The notes: a model not told the origin generated them from the sequence alone. DNA of 64,000 nt from Pseudomonas sp. PSB18 (GCF_014596565.1 NZ_NOIN01000004.1:310001-374000); one strand, 5' to 3'. Counted from the first letter of the stretch, positions 28,201 through 38,594 are shown. Numbers and translations are program-made.

Positions 28201-30117
28201 ATGTTCCGGTGGCTTGCCCAGAGTCTGGGAAACGTAAGCGTCAATCGCAAACTCGGCTTCGGCTTCGGCCTGGTGCTGTTTCTCACCTTGATGATCGCCT
28301 TCACCGGTTGGTCCGGCCTGAGCAACGTCATCAGCCGCGGTGACAAGCTGGGATTCATTGCCAGCCTGAACGACTTGAGCAAGGACCTGAGCCTGGCCAG
28401 CGGCGATTACAACGCCACCCGGGGCGAGAAAGGGCCGCAACAGGTCAACGACCTGCTGGGCAGGCTTGAGGCCGGGCTGAAGACCGCTCGCCAGTTGATC
28501 GAACAGCCGGCCGATGTGGCCATGATCGATAATCAACTGGCCGCCGTGGCCGAGTACAAAAGTGCCTTTGCCGAAATGACCCGCGCCACCGTCAGCCGTG
28601 AAGATGCCCGCAGCAAGCTCGGCGCCAGCGCCGACAATGCCGTGGCCCGAGTGGCCGAGGTGGAGAAATCACTGTTGCAAAGCGGTGACGTCACCCCATT
28701 CAACAGCGTGGTGACCCTGAGCAAAGCGGTCCAGCAAGCGCGATACCAGGTCCGCGGCTACACCTACAGCGGCAAGAGCGAAGCCCAGCAGCCGGCCCTC
28801 GAGGCTATCGATGCCGTGCTCAAGCTGCTGGCACGCCTGCCGGACCAACTGCCCCAGGAGCATGCCGCCAACCTGCAACAGGCGAGCGATTCGTTCAATC
28901 TGTACCGTGCGGCGGTCGCGCAGTTCCGTGACTCGCAGATCGAGAACGGTGCCGCTCTCCAGCGCATGAGCGAGCAAGGCCAGGTGCTGATCGATTCCAG
29001 CCAGAAGCTGACCGTATCCCAGACAGCCGTGCGTGACCACGACGTCGCCCAGGCCAAAACCGTCCTGATCGCTGCCACCGCACTGGCCCTGTTGTTCGGT
29101 GTCATTGCCGCCCTGCTCATCACCCGGCAGATCGTCCTCCCGCTCGGCCAGACCCTGCAGGTCGCCGAATGGGTGGCCGCAGGCGACCTGAGCCACGACC
29201 TGAACTCTGGGCGTCGCGACGAAATGGGCCAACTGCAACGCGCCATGCAAAGCATGACGGTGAACCTGCGGCAATTGATCGGTGGCATCGGCGAAGGTGT
29301 CACCCAGATCGCCAGCGCCGCCGAACAACTTTCCGCCGTAACCGAGCAGACCAGTGCCGGGGTCAACAGCCAGAAGGTCGAGACCGATCAGGTTGCCACC
29401 GCCATGCATGAAATGACCGCCACGGTCCAGGAAGTGGCCCGCAACGCCGAAGAAGCCTCCGAAGCCGCCGTCGCCGCGGATCAACAGGCCCGCGAAGGTG
29501 ACAAAGTAGTCGGTGAGGCCATCGCTCAGATCGAGCGCCTGGCACGGGAGGTGGGCAACTCCACCGCCGCCATGGGTGACTTGAAGCGCGAGAGCGACAA
29601 GATCGGCAGCGTCCTGGATGTGATCAAGTCTGTCGCCCAGCAGACCAACCTGCTGGCCCTCAACGCCGCCATCGAGGCCGCCCGCGCCGGTGAAGCCGGA
29701 CGTGGGTTCGCCGTGGTCGCCGACGAAGTCCGCAGCCTGGCCCAACGCACCCAGAAGTCCACCGAGGAAATCGAGGAACTGATCGTTGGCCTGCAAAACG
29801 GCACCGAACAGGTCGCGACCATCATGGACAACAGCCGCAGCCTGACCGACAGCAGCGTCGAACTCACCCGCCGAGCCGGCGGCTCCCTGGAAAACATCAC
29901 CCGCACGGTCTCGGCCATCCAGTCGATGAACCAGCAGATCGCCGCCGCGGCCGAACAGCAGAGCGCCACGGCCGAGGAAATCAACCGCAGCGTGTTGAAC
30001 GTGCGCGACGTCTCCGAACAAACCTCCGCCGCCAGCGAAGAGACTGCCAGCTCCAGTGCCGAGCTGGCGCGACTCGGCATTCATTTGCAGACGCTGGTGG
30101 GACGGTTCAAGGTCTAG
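28201..30117 (+). CDS. Methyl-accepting chemotaxis protein, HBM-type sensor (copy 1)
   Basis: Chemoreceptor of 638 aa. Membrane helix 1 lies at about residues 17-40 and helix 2 at about 285-308. Between them is a roughly 245-residue all-helical periplasmic domain of the helical-bimodular (HBM) size, as in P. putida McpS/McpQ, which sense TCA acids. A HAMP domain (about 308-362) and a signalling domain with the hairpin tip [20 protein letters not shown] follow. The ATG at 28201 after GGGAG is preferred over an upstream TTG. It is a tandem paralogue of the next gene: the last 230 residues are nearly identical while the sensor has diverged, so the ligands may differ. The ligand is not deducible. 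Confidence 0.92.
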   Translation: MFRWLAQSLGNVSVNRKLGFGFGLVLFLTLMIAFTGWSGLSNVISRGDKLGFIASLNDLSKDLSLASGDYNATRGEKGPQQVNDLLGRLEAGLKTARQLIEQPADVAMIDNQLAAVAEYKSAFAEMTRATVSREDARSKLGASADNAVARVAEVEKSLLQSGDVTPFNSVVTLSKAVQQARYQVRGYTYSGKSEAQQPALEAIDAVLKLLARLPDQLPQEHAANLQQASDSFNLYRAAVAQFRDSQIENGAALQRMSEQGQVLIDSSQKLTVSQTAVRDHDVAQAKTVLIAATALALLFGVIAALLITRQIVLPLGQTLQVAEWVAAGDLSHDLNSGRRDEMGQLQRAMQSMTVNLRQLIGGIGEGVTQIASAAEQLSAVTEQTSAGVNSQKVETDQVATAMHEMTATVQEVARNAEEASEAAVAADQQAREGDKVVGEAIAQIERLAREVGNSTAAMGDLKRESDKIGSVLDVIKSVAQQTNLLALNAAIEAARAGEAGRGFAVVADEVRSLAQRTQKSTEEIEELIVGLQNGTEQVATIMDNSRSLTDSSVELTRRAGGSLENITRTVSAIQSMNQQIAAAAEQQSATAEEINRSVLNVRDVSEQTSAASEETASSSAELARLGIHLQTLVGRFKV

Positions 30118-30137
30118 AGATACACAATCCTTCCCCT

Positions 30138-30224
30138 GTGGGAGCTGAGCTTGCTCGCGATGAAGGCGACGCGGTCCTTCTGCAAGATCGCGTTATCGTT
30201 CATCGCGAGCAGGCTCGCTCCCAC
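30138..30224. repeat. REP pair after the first HBM receptor
   Basis: GTGGGAGCTGAGCTTGCTCG paired with CGAGCAGGCTCGCTCCCAC. Its centre (GCGACGCGGTCCTTCTGCAA and on) is repeated almost exactly after the second receptor at 32351, so the repeat was copied with the gene. Confidence 0.9.
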
Positions 30225-30347
30225 AGGATTGGGGACTGTTGTCGGGAGTTGAGCCTGAGCAAGCTGCCCCCACGGCGGACGGATTTGCGACTGATTCTTA
30301 ACCGAACAAGAGCACGCCCCCTCCCATCCAATCCCTCACCTATTTCC

Positions 30348-30374
30348 TACAGATCTGCATTGCATGGTCGATAC
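30348..30374 (+). promoter_or_regulatory. Sigma-28 (FliA)-like promoter of the second HBM chemoreceptor
   Basis: TACAGATC, 11 bases, GTCGATAC, with the same spacing and similar sequence to the promoter at 28131. It lies 43 bases before the ATG. The -10 is weaker than that of copy 1. Confidence 0.55.
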
Positions 30375-30416
30375 TCTCCTCATAAGACCTACAAAAAGGT
30401 CCGTGGGAGTATCAGC

Positions 30417-32333
30417 ATGTTCAGTTGGCTAACCGAAAGGCTGGGAAACGTAAGTGTCAATCGCAAGCTGGGTGTCGGTTTCGGCCTGGTCTTGCTCATG
30501 ACGGTCCTGAGCACTTATGCCGGCTGGAACAGCCTGAGCAGCGTGATCAGTCGTGCGGACAAGCAGGCCGCCATCGCCCATCTCAATGAGGCGGCCAAGG
30601 ACCTTCGAATCGCTCGCCTCGAATACGAAATGCGTCGCGGCGAACAGGGCGCCGCCACCGTCAACGACCTTCTGGGCAAGCTCCAGGAGGGCGTACAAGC
30701 CGCTCTCAAGCAGTTTGTACGGGCCGTTGACCAGCAGATGTTCAATCAGCAGATGGCAATCCTCGATGAGTACAAACGCGCCTTCAATGACCTGACCCAA
30801 GCGACAGAGAGCCGCGAATCGGCCCGGTCCAAACTCGGTGCCACCGCCGACAACGCTGTGGCCAAGGTGGCGGACGTCGAGAAGTCCCTGCTGCAAGGCG
30901 ACAGCGTCGCGCAGTTCAACAGCGTGATCGAACTGAGCAAACTGATCCAGCAGGCACGCTTCCAGGTTCGCGGCTACACCTACAGTGGCAAGGCCGAAGC
31001 CGAACAACCGGCATTGGATGCCATCGACGACGCCCTGAAAAACCTCGAAAGCCTGCCGAGCAAACTGCCGGAACAGCATATTGCCAACCTGCAACAAGCC
31101 ACCGAGTCGCTCAAGGGTTATCGCGCCGCCGTCAGCCTTTTCCGCGACTCACAAGTTGCCAGCACCGCCGCGCTCAAGAAAATGGTGGATCAAGAAACCC
31201 GTCTGAACGAACTGAATAATGAACTGACTGTTTCGCAAGTTGAAAAACGCGAGCAGGAGACGACACAGGCGAAGAATACCCTGATCATCGTCGCCCTCCT
31301 GGCACTGGCGTTCGGCGTGCTTGCCGCATGGCTCATCACCCGACAAATCGTGGTTCCGCTGCAACAGACGCTGGTTGCAGTCGAACGGGTCGCCTCGGGT
31401 GACCTGAGCCATAACCTTGAGGTCAGCCGTCGCGACGAGATGGGCCAGCTCCAAGGCAGCTTACAGCGGATGGTCGTCAACCTGCGGGAGTTGATCGGCG
31501 GAATCAGAGACGGTGTGACCCAGATCGCCAGCGCCGCCGAACAGCTTTCCGCCGTGACCGAGCAGACCAGCGCCGGGGTCAACAGCCAGAAGGTCGAGAC
31601 CGATCAGGTCGCCACCGCCATGCATGAAATGACCGCCACGGTGCAGGATGTGGCGCGCAACGCCGAGGAAGCCTCCGAGGCCGCCGTCGCCGCCGACCAG
31701 CAAGCCCGCGAGGGTGAGCGGGTGGTGGGTGAAGCCATCGCTCAGATCGAGCGCCTGGCCAACGAAGTCGGCAACTCCACCGCCGCCATGGGTGACTTGA
31801 AGCGCGAGAGCGACAAGATCGGCAGCGTGCTGGACGTGATCAAGTCTGTCGCCCAGCAAACCAACCTGCTGGCGCTCAACGCCGCCATCGAAGCCGCCCG
31901 CGCCGGTGAGGCCGGGCGTGGGTTCGCCGTGGTCGCCGACGAAGTCCGCAGCCTGGCCCAACGCACCCAGAAATCCACCGAAGAGATTGAAGAACTCATC
32001 CTCGGGCTGCAAAGCGGAACCGAAAAGGTTGCGAGCATCATGGACAACAGCCGTGGCCTGACCGACAGCAGCGTCGAACTCACCCGCCGGGCCGGCAGTT
32101 CCCTGGAAAACATCACCCGCACGGTCTCGGCCATCCAGTCAATGAACCAGCAAATCGCCGCCGCGGCCGAACAACAGAGCGCCACGGCCGAAGAGATCAA
32201 CCGCAGCGTGCTGAACGTGCGCGACGTCTCCGAACAAACCTCCGCCGCCAGCGAAGAGACCGCCGCCTCCAGTGCCGAACTGGCACGCCTCGGCGTTCAT
32301 TTGCAGACGTTGGTGGGGCGGTTCAAGGTCTAG
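30417..32333 (+). CDS. Methyl-accepting chemotaxis protein, HBM-type sensor (copy 2)
   Basis: Tandem paralogue of the preceding receptor with exactly the same length (638 aa) and layout: helix 1, all-helical HBM-sized periplasmic domain, helix 2, HAMP, signalling domain. From the HAMP on, the protein is almost identical to copy 1 and the DNA too, whereas the sensor shares only scattered blocks (for example R-S-K-L-G-A and [10 protein letters not shown]). I start at the ATG at 30417 after GGGAG, as in copy 1; the open frame upstream runs through the REP spacer and is spurious. It probably detects organic acids like other HBM receptors; the ligand is unknown. Confidence 0.92.
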   Translation: MFSWLTERLGNVSVNRKLGVGFGLVLLMTVLSTYAGWNSLSSVISRADKQAAIAHLNEAAKDLRIARLEYEMRRGEQGAATVNDLLGKLQEGVQAALKQFVRAVDQQMFNQQMAILDEYKRAFNDLTQATESRESARSKLGATADNAVAKVADVEKSLLQGDSVAQFNSVIELSKLIQQARFQVRGYTYSGKAEAEQPALDAIDDALKNLESLPSKLPEQHIANLQQATESLKGYRAAVSLFRDSQVASTAALKKMVDQETRLNELNNELTVSQVEKREQETTQAKNTLIIVALLALAFGVLAAWLITRQIVVPLQQTLVAVERVASGDLSHNLEVSRRDEMGQLQGSLQRMVVNLRELIGGIRDGVTQIASAAEQLSAVTEQTSAGVNSQKVETDQVATAMHEMTATVQDVARNAEEASEAAVAADQQAREGERVVGEAIAQIERLANEVGNSTAAMGDLKRESDKIGSVLDVIKSVAQQTNLLALNAAIEAARAGEAGRGFAVVADEVRSLAQRTQKSTEEIEELILGLQSGTEKVASIMDNSRGLTDSSVELTRRAGSSLENITRTVSAIQSMNQQIAAAAEQQSATAEEINRSVLNVRDVSEQTSAASEETAASSAELARLGVHLQTLVGRFKV

Positions 32334-32350
32334 ACAATACCCCCTCGCCG

Positions 32351-32438
32351 GTGGGAGCAGAGCTTGCTCGCGATGAAGTCGACGCGGTCCTTCTGCAAGA
32401 TCGCGTTATCGTTCATCGCGGGCAAGCCTTGCTCCCAC
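32351..32438. repeat. REP pair after the second HBM receptor (first of two)
   Basis: GTGGGAGCAGAGCTTGCTCG with a degenerate right arm (CGGGCAAGCCTTGCTCCCAC). The centre matches the repeat at 30138, showing joint duplication with the receptor gene. Confidence 0.85.
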
Positions 32439-32484
32439 AGATAGTCATCAGGCAACCACAATCCAACAGACAACACCGTCCCCT

Positions 32485-32570
32485 GTGGGAGCGAGCCTGC
32501 TCGCGATGAAAGCGCCGCGGTTCTTCCGTCAGACCGCGTCATCGTTCATCGCGAGCAGGCTCGCTCCCAC
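32485..32570. repeat. REP pair after the second HBM receptor (second of two)
   Basis: Canonical arms GTGGGAGCGAGCCTGCTCGC / GCGAGCAGGCTCGCTCCCAC. The centre is a diverged version of those at 30138 and 32351. The bases after it (CTGTTGTCGGGAGTTGAGC) also occur after the repeat at 30138. Confidence 0.9.
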
Positions 32571-32652
32571 AGGATTGGATGCTGTTGTCGGGAGTTGAGC
32601 AGGGCTACATCGTCTTGCGCCATTGCCTACAACTGCGCCAGAATCCGCCGGC

Positions 32653-32742
32653 TTGTGCGCTTGGGGTCTGGGTTCTATCGTTTGCGGGTCGCTGTCGGTT
32701 CAGCGATCGGGTTTAGCAGCTCGGACAATCCTAGACGTACAG
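32653..32742 (+). promoter_or_regulatory. Upstream degenerate copy of the structured leader (element A)
   Basis: It shares ordered words with the downstream element: TTGTGCG (32653), GGGTCTG (32664), GGGTTCTA (32670), GTTTAGCAGC (32711), CGTACAG (32736). Its ends TTGTGCG and CGTACAG can pair, and inside is a strong hairpin 32687-32694 / 32701-32708 (eight pairs, one G-T). No reading frame with a plausible start fits it. The promoter for the whole leader was not identified. Confidence 0.45.
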
Positions 32743-32788
32743 TTCTCCACATTCGTGTTCAGACTTCAGTGTCTACACGTCTATGTCA

Positions 32789-32911
32789 TGGCGGTTGTGC
32801 GTGGGAGACCTCAGGGTCTGCCGGGTTCTAGGGGCCGGTCTGCTAACCCGCGTACAGTCGCCACCTTTTTTGTTTAGCAGCGAATTCTGGCGGCTCCATT
32901 ACCCTAGGAGC
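32789..32911 (+). promoter_or_regulatory. Candidate cis-regulatory RNA: three-way junction, U-run and SD hairpin
   Basis: P1: TGGCGGTTGTGCG (32789-32801) pairs without gaps with CGTACAGTCGCCA (32851-32863), 13 pairs including three G-U. Inside are P2, AGACC/GGTCT (32806-32810 / 32815-32819, loop TCAG), and P3, CGGGTT/AACCCG (32822-32827 / 32845-32850), giving a three-way junction. P1 is followed by CC and six U (32866-32871), as in an intrinsic terminator. The Shine-Dalgarno AGGAG of the next gene is in a second hairpin GCTCC/GGAGC (32893-32897 / 32907-32911). CGCCA of P1 can instead pair with TGGCG at 32888-32892. Seen in sequence; function is inferred. Confidence 0.6.
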
Positions 32912-32917
32912 ATCACC

Positions 32918-33289
32918 ATGTTCAAGATCACACCCAATCCTCCGGAAACGGACCCCACCTCTTCCTACACCGGCTTCGACCCCGAAAAACTCCAGGAAGC
33001 CACCGAGCGGGCATTGGATTTCTACCTGAAACCGAAACACGCGGAACCCGAGAAGGCACCGCCCCCTGGCCAGCTCTTCACCGTTGTGGACGATATCGAC
33101 GCCGAATGTCTGTTGGCCAACCTCAGCGAGACCCTGGCTTCTGCCAACGTCATGGCCAGCGACCTGGCGTTCGAGCTGGATGGCTCGCGACGGCATTTTG
33201 CCTTGGGCCTTCAGCAGTTGATCGAGTTGAGTGGTTTGCTGGCGAATCGGGCGCTGGATCGGGTCGACCCACGAGCTGAAGCCGAGTGA
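32918..33289 (+). CDS. DUF6124 (formerly DUF3077)-like small protein
   Basis: 123-aa cytoplasmic protein resembling the pseudomonad family that starts M-F-K-x-T-P-N-P-P-E-T-D-P. The first 50 residues are polar and proline-rich, and the rest is predicted helical with S-E-T-L-A-S-A-N-V-M-A-S-D-L and a C-terminal R-A-L-D-R-V-D-P. Members are often present in several copies per genome; I know of no established function. The ATG at 32918 follows AGGAG at seven bases. The gene stands alone between REP clusters and is preceded by the structured leader. It ends with a REP pair and a shared terminator. Confidence 0.75.
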   Translation: MFKITPNPPETDPTSSYTGFDPEKLQEATERALDFYLKPKHAEPEKAPPPGQLFTVVDDIDAECLLANLSETLASANVMASDLAFELDGSRRHFALGLQQLIELSGLLANRALDRVDPRAEAE

Positions 33290-33293
33290 TGTT

Positions 33294-33425
33294 GTGGCGA
33301 GGGGATTTATCCCCGCTGGGGTGCGAAGCAGCCCTGAAAGTTGGCGCCTCGGTGTATCAGATAGATTGAGGTTTATCGTTTTGGGGCTGCTACGCACCCC
33401 AGCGGGGATAAATCCCCTCGCCACA
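33294..33425. repeat. REP pair, TGTGGCGAGGGGATT type
   Basis: Long inverted repeat: GTGGCGAGGGGATTTATCCC with CGCTGGGGTGCG, and its complement ending GGGATAAATCCCCTCGCCAC, around an AT-rich centre. Same family as 39706 and, as a half copy, 51781. Confidence 0.9.
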
Positions 33426-33452
33426 GGGGGTGATGTTCACAAGACACCCAAC

Positions 33453-33489
33453 AAAAAGCCCCGCCTCCTTTTGGGAAGCGGGGCTTTTT
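33453..33489. terminator. Bidirectional terminator between the DUF6124-like gene and opgH
   Basis: AAAAAGCCCCGC / GCGGGGCTTTTT stem of 12 pairs. It serves the convergent DUF6124-like gene (plus) and opgGH (minus). Confidence 0.92.
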
Positions 33490-33494
33490 GCGCA

Positions 33495-36071
33495 TCAGGC
33501 CACTTGAGTCTGTGCACTCACCGGCTGAAGCGGTAGCAGCGGTGCATGGGGATCGGCCTTGACCGATGCACGCCATGCCGCCAGCCATTCGGGATGGCTT
33601 TCGCTCCAGATCTGCTCATGCAGTCGGGACAGGGCCACCGGATCGCTCAGCAGCGCCAGTCGCTCGCCGTTGTTGAGCCCGGCCGGGCCGACCTTCAAGG
33701 CATGACGAACACGCTCGACCCGCAGCCATTCGATCGGCTCGGCCTGGCCATGCCGGGACGTCGCCAACGCATACGCCAGGGCGTTCTGCTGTGGGTCGAC
33801 CACCGCGCGAATGAAACCGTCGTTCAATGCATGCCAACGGTTCTCGTGGGTGTACTGGTCTGTCGACAGCAGCTCCTGTGGTGGTGCGTATTCCTCAGGG
33901 ATCAGGAACAGGCTTTCATCACGGGACTTCAAGCCCAGGCCTACACGGCTGGAGATCACCGACACCGGGATCGACAGCATCAGAGAACCGACGATCGGCA
34001 CCAGCCACCACAGGAAGCTCGGGTTCAACCAGATCACCAGCAGTGCCCAGAAGAAACCCAGCAAGGTCTGCGGACCGTGGCGCTTGACCGCTTCGCTCCA
34101 AGGCGTCGAGTCGTCGTCACGTTGCGGCGAGTTCCAGGTGGCGGCCCAACCGAGGAACGCGGCGAGCACGAAACGGGTGTGGAAAATCATCCGTACCGGC
34201 GCCAGCAACATGGAGAACAACATCTCCAGCAGCATCGACACCGTCACCTTGAACTTGCCACCGAACTCCTTCGCACCTTTGGCCCAGATCAGGATGACGC
34301 TCAACAGCTTGGGCAGGAACAGCAGCACGATCGTGGTGGAGAACAGGGCGATGGCCTTCTCCGGATGCCATTGCGGCCAGAGCGGATACAGCTGGCGTGG
34401 CTCGAGGAAGTATTGCGGCTCCATCAGTGTGTTCACCGCCAACAGCGCAGTGGACAGCACCAGGAAGAAGAACCACAAGGGCGCCGACAGGTAGGACATC
34501 ACCCCGGTCAGGAACACCGCACGGTGCACCGGGTGCATGCCCTTGACCAGGAACAGCCGGAAGTTCATCAGGTTGCCGTGGCACCAGCGACGGTCACGCT
34601 TGAGTTCGTCCAGCAGGTTCGGTGGCAATTCTTCGTAGCTGCCCGGCAGGTCATAGGCAATCCACACGCCCCAGCCGGCACGGCGCATCAGCGCAGCTTC
34701 GACGAAGTCGTGGGACAGGATCGCACCGGCGAACGCGCCTTTACCGGGCAGCGGCGCCAGGGCGCAGTGCTCGATGAACGGCTTCATGCGGATGATCGCG
34801 TTGTGGCCCCAGTAGTGGGATTCCCCCAACTGCCAGAAGTGCAGGCCGGCGGTGAACAGCGGACCGTACACCCGGGTGGCGAACTGCTGCATGCGCGCAT
34901 ACAGCGTGTCCATGCCCGAGGCCTTTGGCGCGGTCTGGATGATGCCCGCGTCCGGCGTGGCTTCCATCAGGCGCACCAGGCTGGTCAGGCACTCGCCGCT
35001 CATGACGCTGTCGGCGTCGAGCACGACCATGTACTTGTAGTCGCTGCCCCAACGACGGCAGAAGTCGTCGAGGTTACCGCTCTTGCGCTTCACGCGACGA
35101 CGGCGACGACGATAGAAGATCTTGCCCAGGCCGCCGGCTTCGCGGCAGACGTCCAGCCAGGCCTGCTGTTCGGCGACGCAGATATCGGTCTCGTTACTGT
35201 CGCTGAGCACGAAGAAGTCGAAACGGTCCAGGTCACCGGTGGCCTTCACCGACTCGAAAGTCGCGCGCAAGCCGGCGAACACACGGGGTACGTCTTCGTT
35301 GCAGATCGGCATCACCAGGGCGGTGCGGGCGTCCTTGGGGATCGGCTCGTTGCCGGCACTGGCGCCGGAAATGCGGTACTTGTCGTGACCGGTGAGCAAT
35401 TCCAGGAAGCCCATCAGCGCGGTCCAGAACCCGGCCGATACCCAGCAGAACAGAATCCCGAACATGATCAGGATGCTGGTTTGCAGGGCATATGGCAGCA
35501 CTTGCGTGGCCGTCTGCAGCAATGGTTGGTGCAGGACTTCGTCCAGGTCCACGAACGACCAGCCTTGATACGGCATGATGCCTTTCATGTACCAGCCGGC
35601 AACGATGGTCTGGCCCAGCATGAGAATCAGCAGGATATAACGGCGGATCGAGCCCACGGTCCGCCAACGGGCATGGGGCAGCACCCGCTCGTCCTTGGGC
35701 GGCTTCGGCGGGTTGGTGCGACCGGTCATCCGTCGCCAGCCACGCACCAGGATGTTGGTGCGCCATGGCTCCGGCACGACTTTGGTCCGACGAATCGGCG
35801 GCGTGGCTTTCAGGCGCACGCGACCGCTGGAGTCGAGCCCCAGCATCTCTGCATCCTCGAGCTCTTCGGCAGTGCTCAGGACCAGGCGACGCCCCACCGA
35901 GGCTTGCGCCGCCTCGGTGGAATCGTCAACGTCAAAGGTCGAAGACGAAAGACGTTCATGCAATTCGCTGAAGGACTTGCAGCCCGCCAACTCGGCGCGC
36001 TGCTGGTCGGTCATTGGCAAATGGGCCAGATATTCGCTGAGCGTCTCTGGCGGTACTGGCGTATTACTCAT
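33495..36071 (-). CDS. opgH: Glucans biosynthesis glucosyltransferase OpgH (MdoH)
   Basis: Inner-membrane family-2 glycosyltransferase that polymerises UDP-glucose into osmoregulated periplasmic glucans and passes the chain across the membrane. 858 aa. An N-terminal cytoplasmic region (about 1-140) precedes the first membrane helices. The GT2 domain shows [10 protein letters not shown] near residue 345, D-F-V-E-A-A near 440 and the Q-x-x-R-W-like [11 protein letters not shown]. Several C-terminal helices follow. It is second gene of opgGH, its ATG overlapping the end of opgG by eight bases. Confidence 0.97.
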   Translation of the reverse strand: MSNTPVPPETLSEYLAHLPMTDQQRAELAGCKSFSELHERLSSSTFDVDDSTEAAQASVGRRLVLSTAEELEDAEMLGLDSSGRVRLKATPPIRRTKVVPEPWRTNILVRGWRRMTGRTNPPKPPKDERVLPHARWRTVGSIRRYILLILMLGQTIVAGWYMKGIMPYQGWSFVDLDEVLHQPLLQTATQVLPYALQTSILIMFGILFCWVSAGFWTALMGFLELLTGHDKYRISGASAGNEPIPKDARTALVMPICNEDVPRVFAGLRATFESVKATGDLDRFDFFVLSDSNETDICVAEQQAWLDVCREAGGLGKIFYRRRRRRVKRKSGNLDDFCRRWGSDYKYMVVLDADSVMSGECLTSLVRLMEATPDAGIIQTAPKASGMDTLYARMQQFATRVYGPLFTAGLHFWQLGESHYWGHNAIIRMKPFIEHCALAPLPGKGAFAGAILSHDFVEAALMRRAGWGVWIAYDLPGSYEELPPNLLDELKRDRRWCHGNLMNFRLFLVKGMHPVHRAVFLTGVMSYLSAPLWFFFLVLSTALLAVNTLMEPQYFLEPRQLYPLWPQWHPEKAIALFSTTIVLLFLPKLLSVILIWAKGAKEFGGKFKVTVSMLLEMLFSMLLAPVRMIFHTRFVLAAFLGWAATWNSPQRDDDSTPWSEAVKRHGPQTLLGFFWALLVIWLNPSFLWWLVPIVGSLMLSIPVSVISSRVGLGLKSRDESLFLIPEEYAPPQELLSTDQYTHENRWHALNDGFIRAVVDPQQNALAYALATSRHGQAEPIEWLRVERVRHALKVGPAGLNNGERLALLSDPVALSRLHEQIWSESHPEWLAAWRASVKADPHAPLLPLQPVSAQTQVA

Positions 36072-37836
36072 CGGCTGGCAACTGATAGCTCCAGGTCTCG
36101 GTCAGGACTTGTTCAGTCGGTTCCGGTTCCTGCGGGGTTGGGGTCGCCTCAGCGGCGTCGGACGCCTTGACGGCCTTGGCTTCTTCTTTGGCTTGTTCTT
36201 TGGTTTTGTCTGCTTCTTTCTCGCCTTGTTGCTTGGCGATCTTGTCGGCCTTGGCCAGGGTGGCGGTCACGGAGTGCGACGCGGCTGGCGCTTCGACAGG
36301 CGTCAACGGACGGACCAGTGCCGCGCGCATTTCGGTAGCCTGCTTCGCATCCTTGATCTTCAAGCGCAAGGTCAGGCGCCAGCCCTTGGTTTCAGGGTTG
36401 TAGCGCACACTGTTCTCTACGATCTCGGCGTTATCGCCGACGCTCACCTGGCTACGCACTTCGGCGTCTTCCGGCAGAGCCTGCAGGGATGGGCCTTCGA
36501 AATCCACCAGATAGGCGACGCTGCCGTCCGGCTGGCGAATCAGATTGGACTGCTTCACGTCACCTGTGGAGCGCAGGGTCTGCTTGACCCAGGCGCTGTC
36601 CGGCGAGTGCAGGCTGGCTTCGTCCAGCGTCCAGTGCAGGCGATAGGCGAAGTCCAGTGGCTGGCCTGGCTCAGGCAGTTTTTCCGGGCTCCAGAAGGCA
36701 ACGATGTTGTCGTTGGTTTCATCGGCGGTCGGGATTTCCACCAGATCGACAGAACCCTTGCCCCAGTCGCCTTTCGGTTCGATCCAGGCGCTCGGACGCT
36801 TGTCGTAGCGGTCGTCCAGGTCTTCGTAATGACTGAAGTCACGACCACGCTGCAGCAGGCCGAAACCACGCGGGTTTTCCACCGAGAAGTTGCTCACGGC
36901 CAAGTGTTTCGGGTTGTTCAGCGGACGCCAGATCCACTCGCCGTTGCCGGCGTGAATCGACAGGCCGCTGGAATCGTGCAGCTCGCGGCGGTAGTTCAGC
37001 ACTTTGGACGGCTGGTTGGCACCGAACAGGTACATGCTGGTCAGCGGGGCGACCCCCAGCTTGTTGACGCGATCGCGCAGGAACATGCGGGCCTTGACGT
37101 CGACGACGGTGTCGGTACCCGGACGCAGGGTCAGGCGGTAGGCGCCGGTGGCCCGAGGCGAATCCAGCAGGGCGAAGATCACCAGGTGCTTGTCGGTGGG
37201 TTTCGGACGCTGGATCCAGAACTCGCGAAACCGTGGGAATTCTTCACCGGACGGCAACGCGGTATCGATCGCCATGCCGCGGGCGGACAAGCCGTAGGTC
37301 TGGCCCTTGCCGATGACGCGGAAATAGCTCGCGCCCAGCATGGTCATGATTTCGTCCTGCTTGTCGGCCTTGTTGATCGGGTACAACACGCGGAAACCCG
37401 CGTAGCCCAATTGCTCGGTGGACTTTGGATCGAACTGGACGTCGCCGAAATCGAAGCGCGTCGGGTCGTATTTGATTTCTTCGACGTTGGTCGCGGTGAC
37501 TTCGTTGATTTTCACCGGCGTATCGAAGTGCATGCCCTGGTGATAGAACGACAGCCTGAACGGCGTCTTCTGGTCGGCCCATTCGGCTTTTTCGGTGCGG
37601 AAACGTATTTTTTGATAGTCGCCGAATTTCATCTCGCGAAATTCGTTCGGCAGATTGCTGCGCGGGGCTTCGAATTTTTGCCCGGCCAGTTCTTTAGCCT
37701 TCGCCGATACATCATCCAGGCTGAATGCCCACAGCTGGCCCGCACCGAGCAGGCACAACAGCGCCGAGCCCGCTACCAGAGCGCTTTTAAACCGTTTGGC
37801 AGACATTTTTGGTGCATTACAGGGACTAACAATCAC
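36064..37836 (-). CDS. opgG: Glucans biosynthesis protein OpgG (MdoG), periplasmic
   Basis: Periplasmic protein required for making, probably branching or shaping, osmoregulated periplasmic glucans. A signal peptide is evident (basic A-K-R-F-K, hydrophobic core, cleavage after Q-L-W-A near residue 39), then a large beta-sandwich domain ([14 protein letters not shown] and [11 protein letters not shown]) and a C-terminal Ig-like part. I use GTG at 37836 (590 aa), with GAGGG six bases upstream, since relatives begin M-I-V-S-P-C; the ATG at 37806 is the alternative. A charged Glu/Lys/Ala tail near the C-terminus looks variable. Coupled to opgH. Confidence 0.96.
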   Translation of the reverse strand: MIVSPCNAPKMSAKRFKSALVAGSALLCLLGAGQLWAFSLDDVSAKAKELAGQKFEAPRSNLPNEFREMKFGDYQKIRFRTEKAEWADQKTPFRLSFYHQGMHFDTPVKINEVTATNVEEIKYDPTRFDFGDVQFDPKSTEQLGYAGFRVLYPINKADKQDEIMTMLGASYFRVIGKGQTYGLSARGMAIDTALPSGEEFPRFREFWIQRPKPTDKHLVIFALLDSPRATGAYRLTLRPGTDTVVDVKARMFLRDRVNKLGVAPLTSMYLFGANQPSKVLNYRRELHDSSGLSIHAGNGEWIWRPLNNPKHLAVSNFSVENPRGFGLLQRGRDFSHYEDLDDRYDKRPSAWIEPKGDWGKGSVDLVEIPTADETNDNIVAFWSPEKLPEPGQPLDFAYRLHWTLDEASLHSPDSAWVKQTLRSTGDVKQSNLIRQPDGSVAYLVDFEGPSLQALPEDAEVRSQVSVGDNAEIVENSVRYNPETKGWRLTLRLKIKDAKQATEMRAALVRPLTPVEAPAASHSVTATLAKADKIAKQQGEKEADKTKEQAKEEAKAVKASDAAEATPTPQEPEPTEQVLTETWSYQLPADE

Positions 37837-38156
37837 GAGCAACCCTCGCCGAAAACAGATCAAAAAACCAACGGCCAGATAAAGTATCCGCTTGGTCACG
37901 GCATTGAAAAACCGACCTTGCGGAGCACCCTTGCCAAGTTGGCGAGCATTGTTCCGACTCCGATGGGGCAAAATGATTCCCCAAACGGCTCAGGACAAGT
38001 CTCTACCTAAGTCAAATGGACCAGCGAACGCCGATCCCCCGTAGCGCGCGATTATCTAGCAGGCCGCGTGACAACGCATCAGGGGCAACGAAGTATTTAT
38101 CGAGAAAACTCCCTGTTTAACCTCGAAACAGGACCGAAAAGGTGTTTCAAACGCTT
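37837..38156. other. Spacer between dtd and opgG
   Basis: About 320 bases without a gene. It must hold the opgGH promoter (minus strand), but I found no convincing -35/-10 pair. The only clear structure is the hairpin after dtd at 38103-38132. Confidence 0.5.
38103..38132 (-). terminator. Possible terminator of pip-dtd
   Basis: CCTGTTT / AAACAGG (38112-38118 / 38126-38132) seven-pair stem followed on the minus strand by GAGTTTTC. It is AT-rich and therefore weak, about 25 bases past the dtd stop. Confidence 0.4.
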
Positions 38157-38594
38157 TCAGACCTGTAACAGGAAGGTGACCGGGCCATCATTGACCAGAT
38201 GCACTTGCATGTCCGCGCCGAATCTACCTGATGCCACAGTGCCATGCACCTCTTTCGCCTGGCTGACCAGGTAGGTGAACAGCTCCTCTCCCAACGCCGG
38301 AGGCGCGGCCGTCGAAAAACTCGGGCGCAACCCGCTTTTGGTGTCCGCCGCCAGGGTGAACTGTGATACCAGCAACAGACCACCCCCGACGTCCGCCAGG
38401 GACAGGTTCATCTTGCCGTCGGCGTCACTGAACACCCTGTAGTTAAGCAGCTTGTGCAAGAGTTTGTCGGCACTGGCCCGGGTATCCTCGGGTTCGACCG
38501 CCACTAGGACCAGCAGCCCCTGGTCCACGGCCCCCACGATATCGCCTGCGACCTCGACCCGGGCGCCACGAACCCGCTGCAACAGCCCCTTCAT
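38157..38594 (-). CDS. dtd: D-aminoacyl-tRNA deacylase
   Basis: Removes D-amino acids (and glycine mischarged on tRNA-Ala) from tRNA. 145 aa. Both active-site motifs of the Dtd family are visible: S-Q-F-T-L near residue 78 and N-D-G-P-V-T-F near the C-terminus, the latter being the G-P segment that screens chirality. ATG at 38594 overlaps the end of pip by four bases, so the two are coupled, the usual pseudomonad pip-dtd pair. Confidence 0.96.
   Translation of the reverse strand: MKGLLQRVRGARVEVAGDIVGAVDQGLLVLVAVEPEDTRASADKLLHKLLNYRVFSDADGKMNLSLADVGGGLLLVSQFTLAADTKSGLRPSFSTAAPPALGEELFTYLVSQAKEVHGTVASGRFGADMQVHLVNDGPVTFLLQV

Noticed and set aside
30138..30416. Extended N-terminus of the second HBM receptor
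   Set aside because: The added part reads through a REP pair and the sigma-28-like promoter; copy 1 and the ribosome site place the start at 30417.
32351..32570. Regularly spaced palindromes as a CRISPR-like array
   Set aside because: Repeats are inverted pairs of REP type with similar centres, no unique spacers of constant length, and no cas genes.
32783..32917. Upstream extension of the DUF6124-like protein through the leader
   Set aside because: The family begins at M-F-K, a good AGGAG precedes 32918, and the upstream codons coincide with strong RNA structure rather than protein-like sequence.
33546..36170. Long open frame antisense to opgH (874 codons)
   Set aside because: Shadow frame of a strongly conserved gene; the composition (Gln, His, Arg, Gly) is typical of antisense reading in GC-rich DNA.
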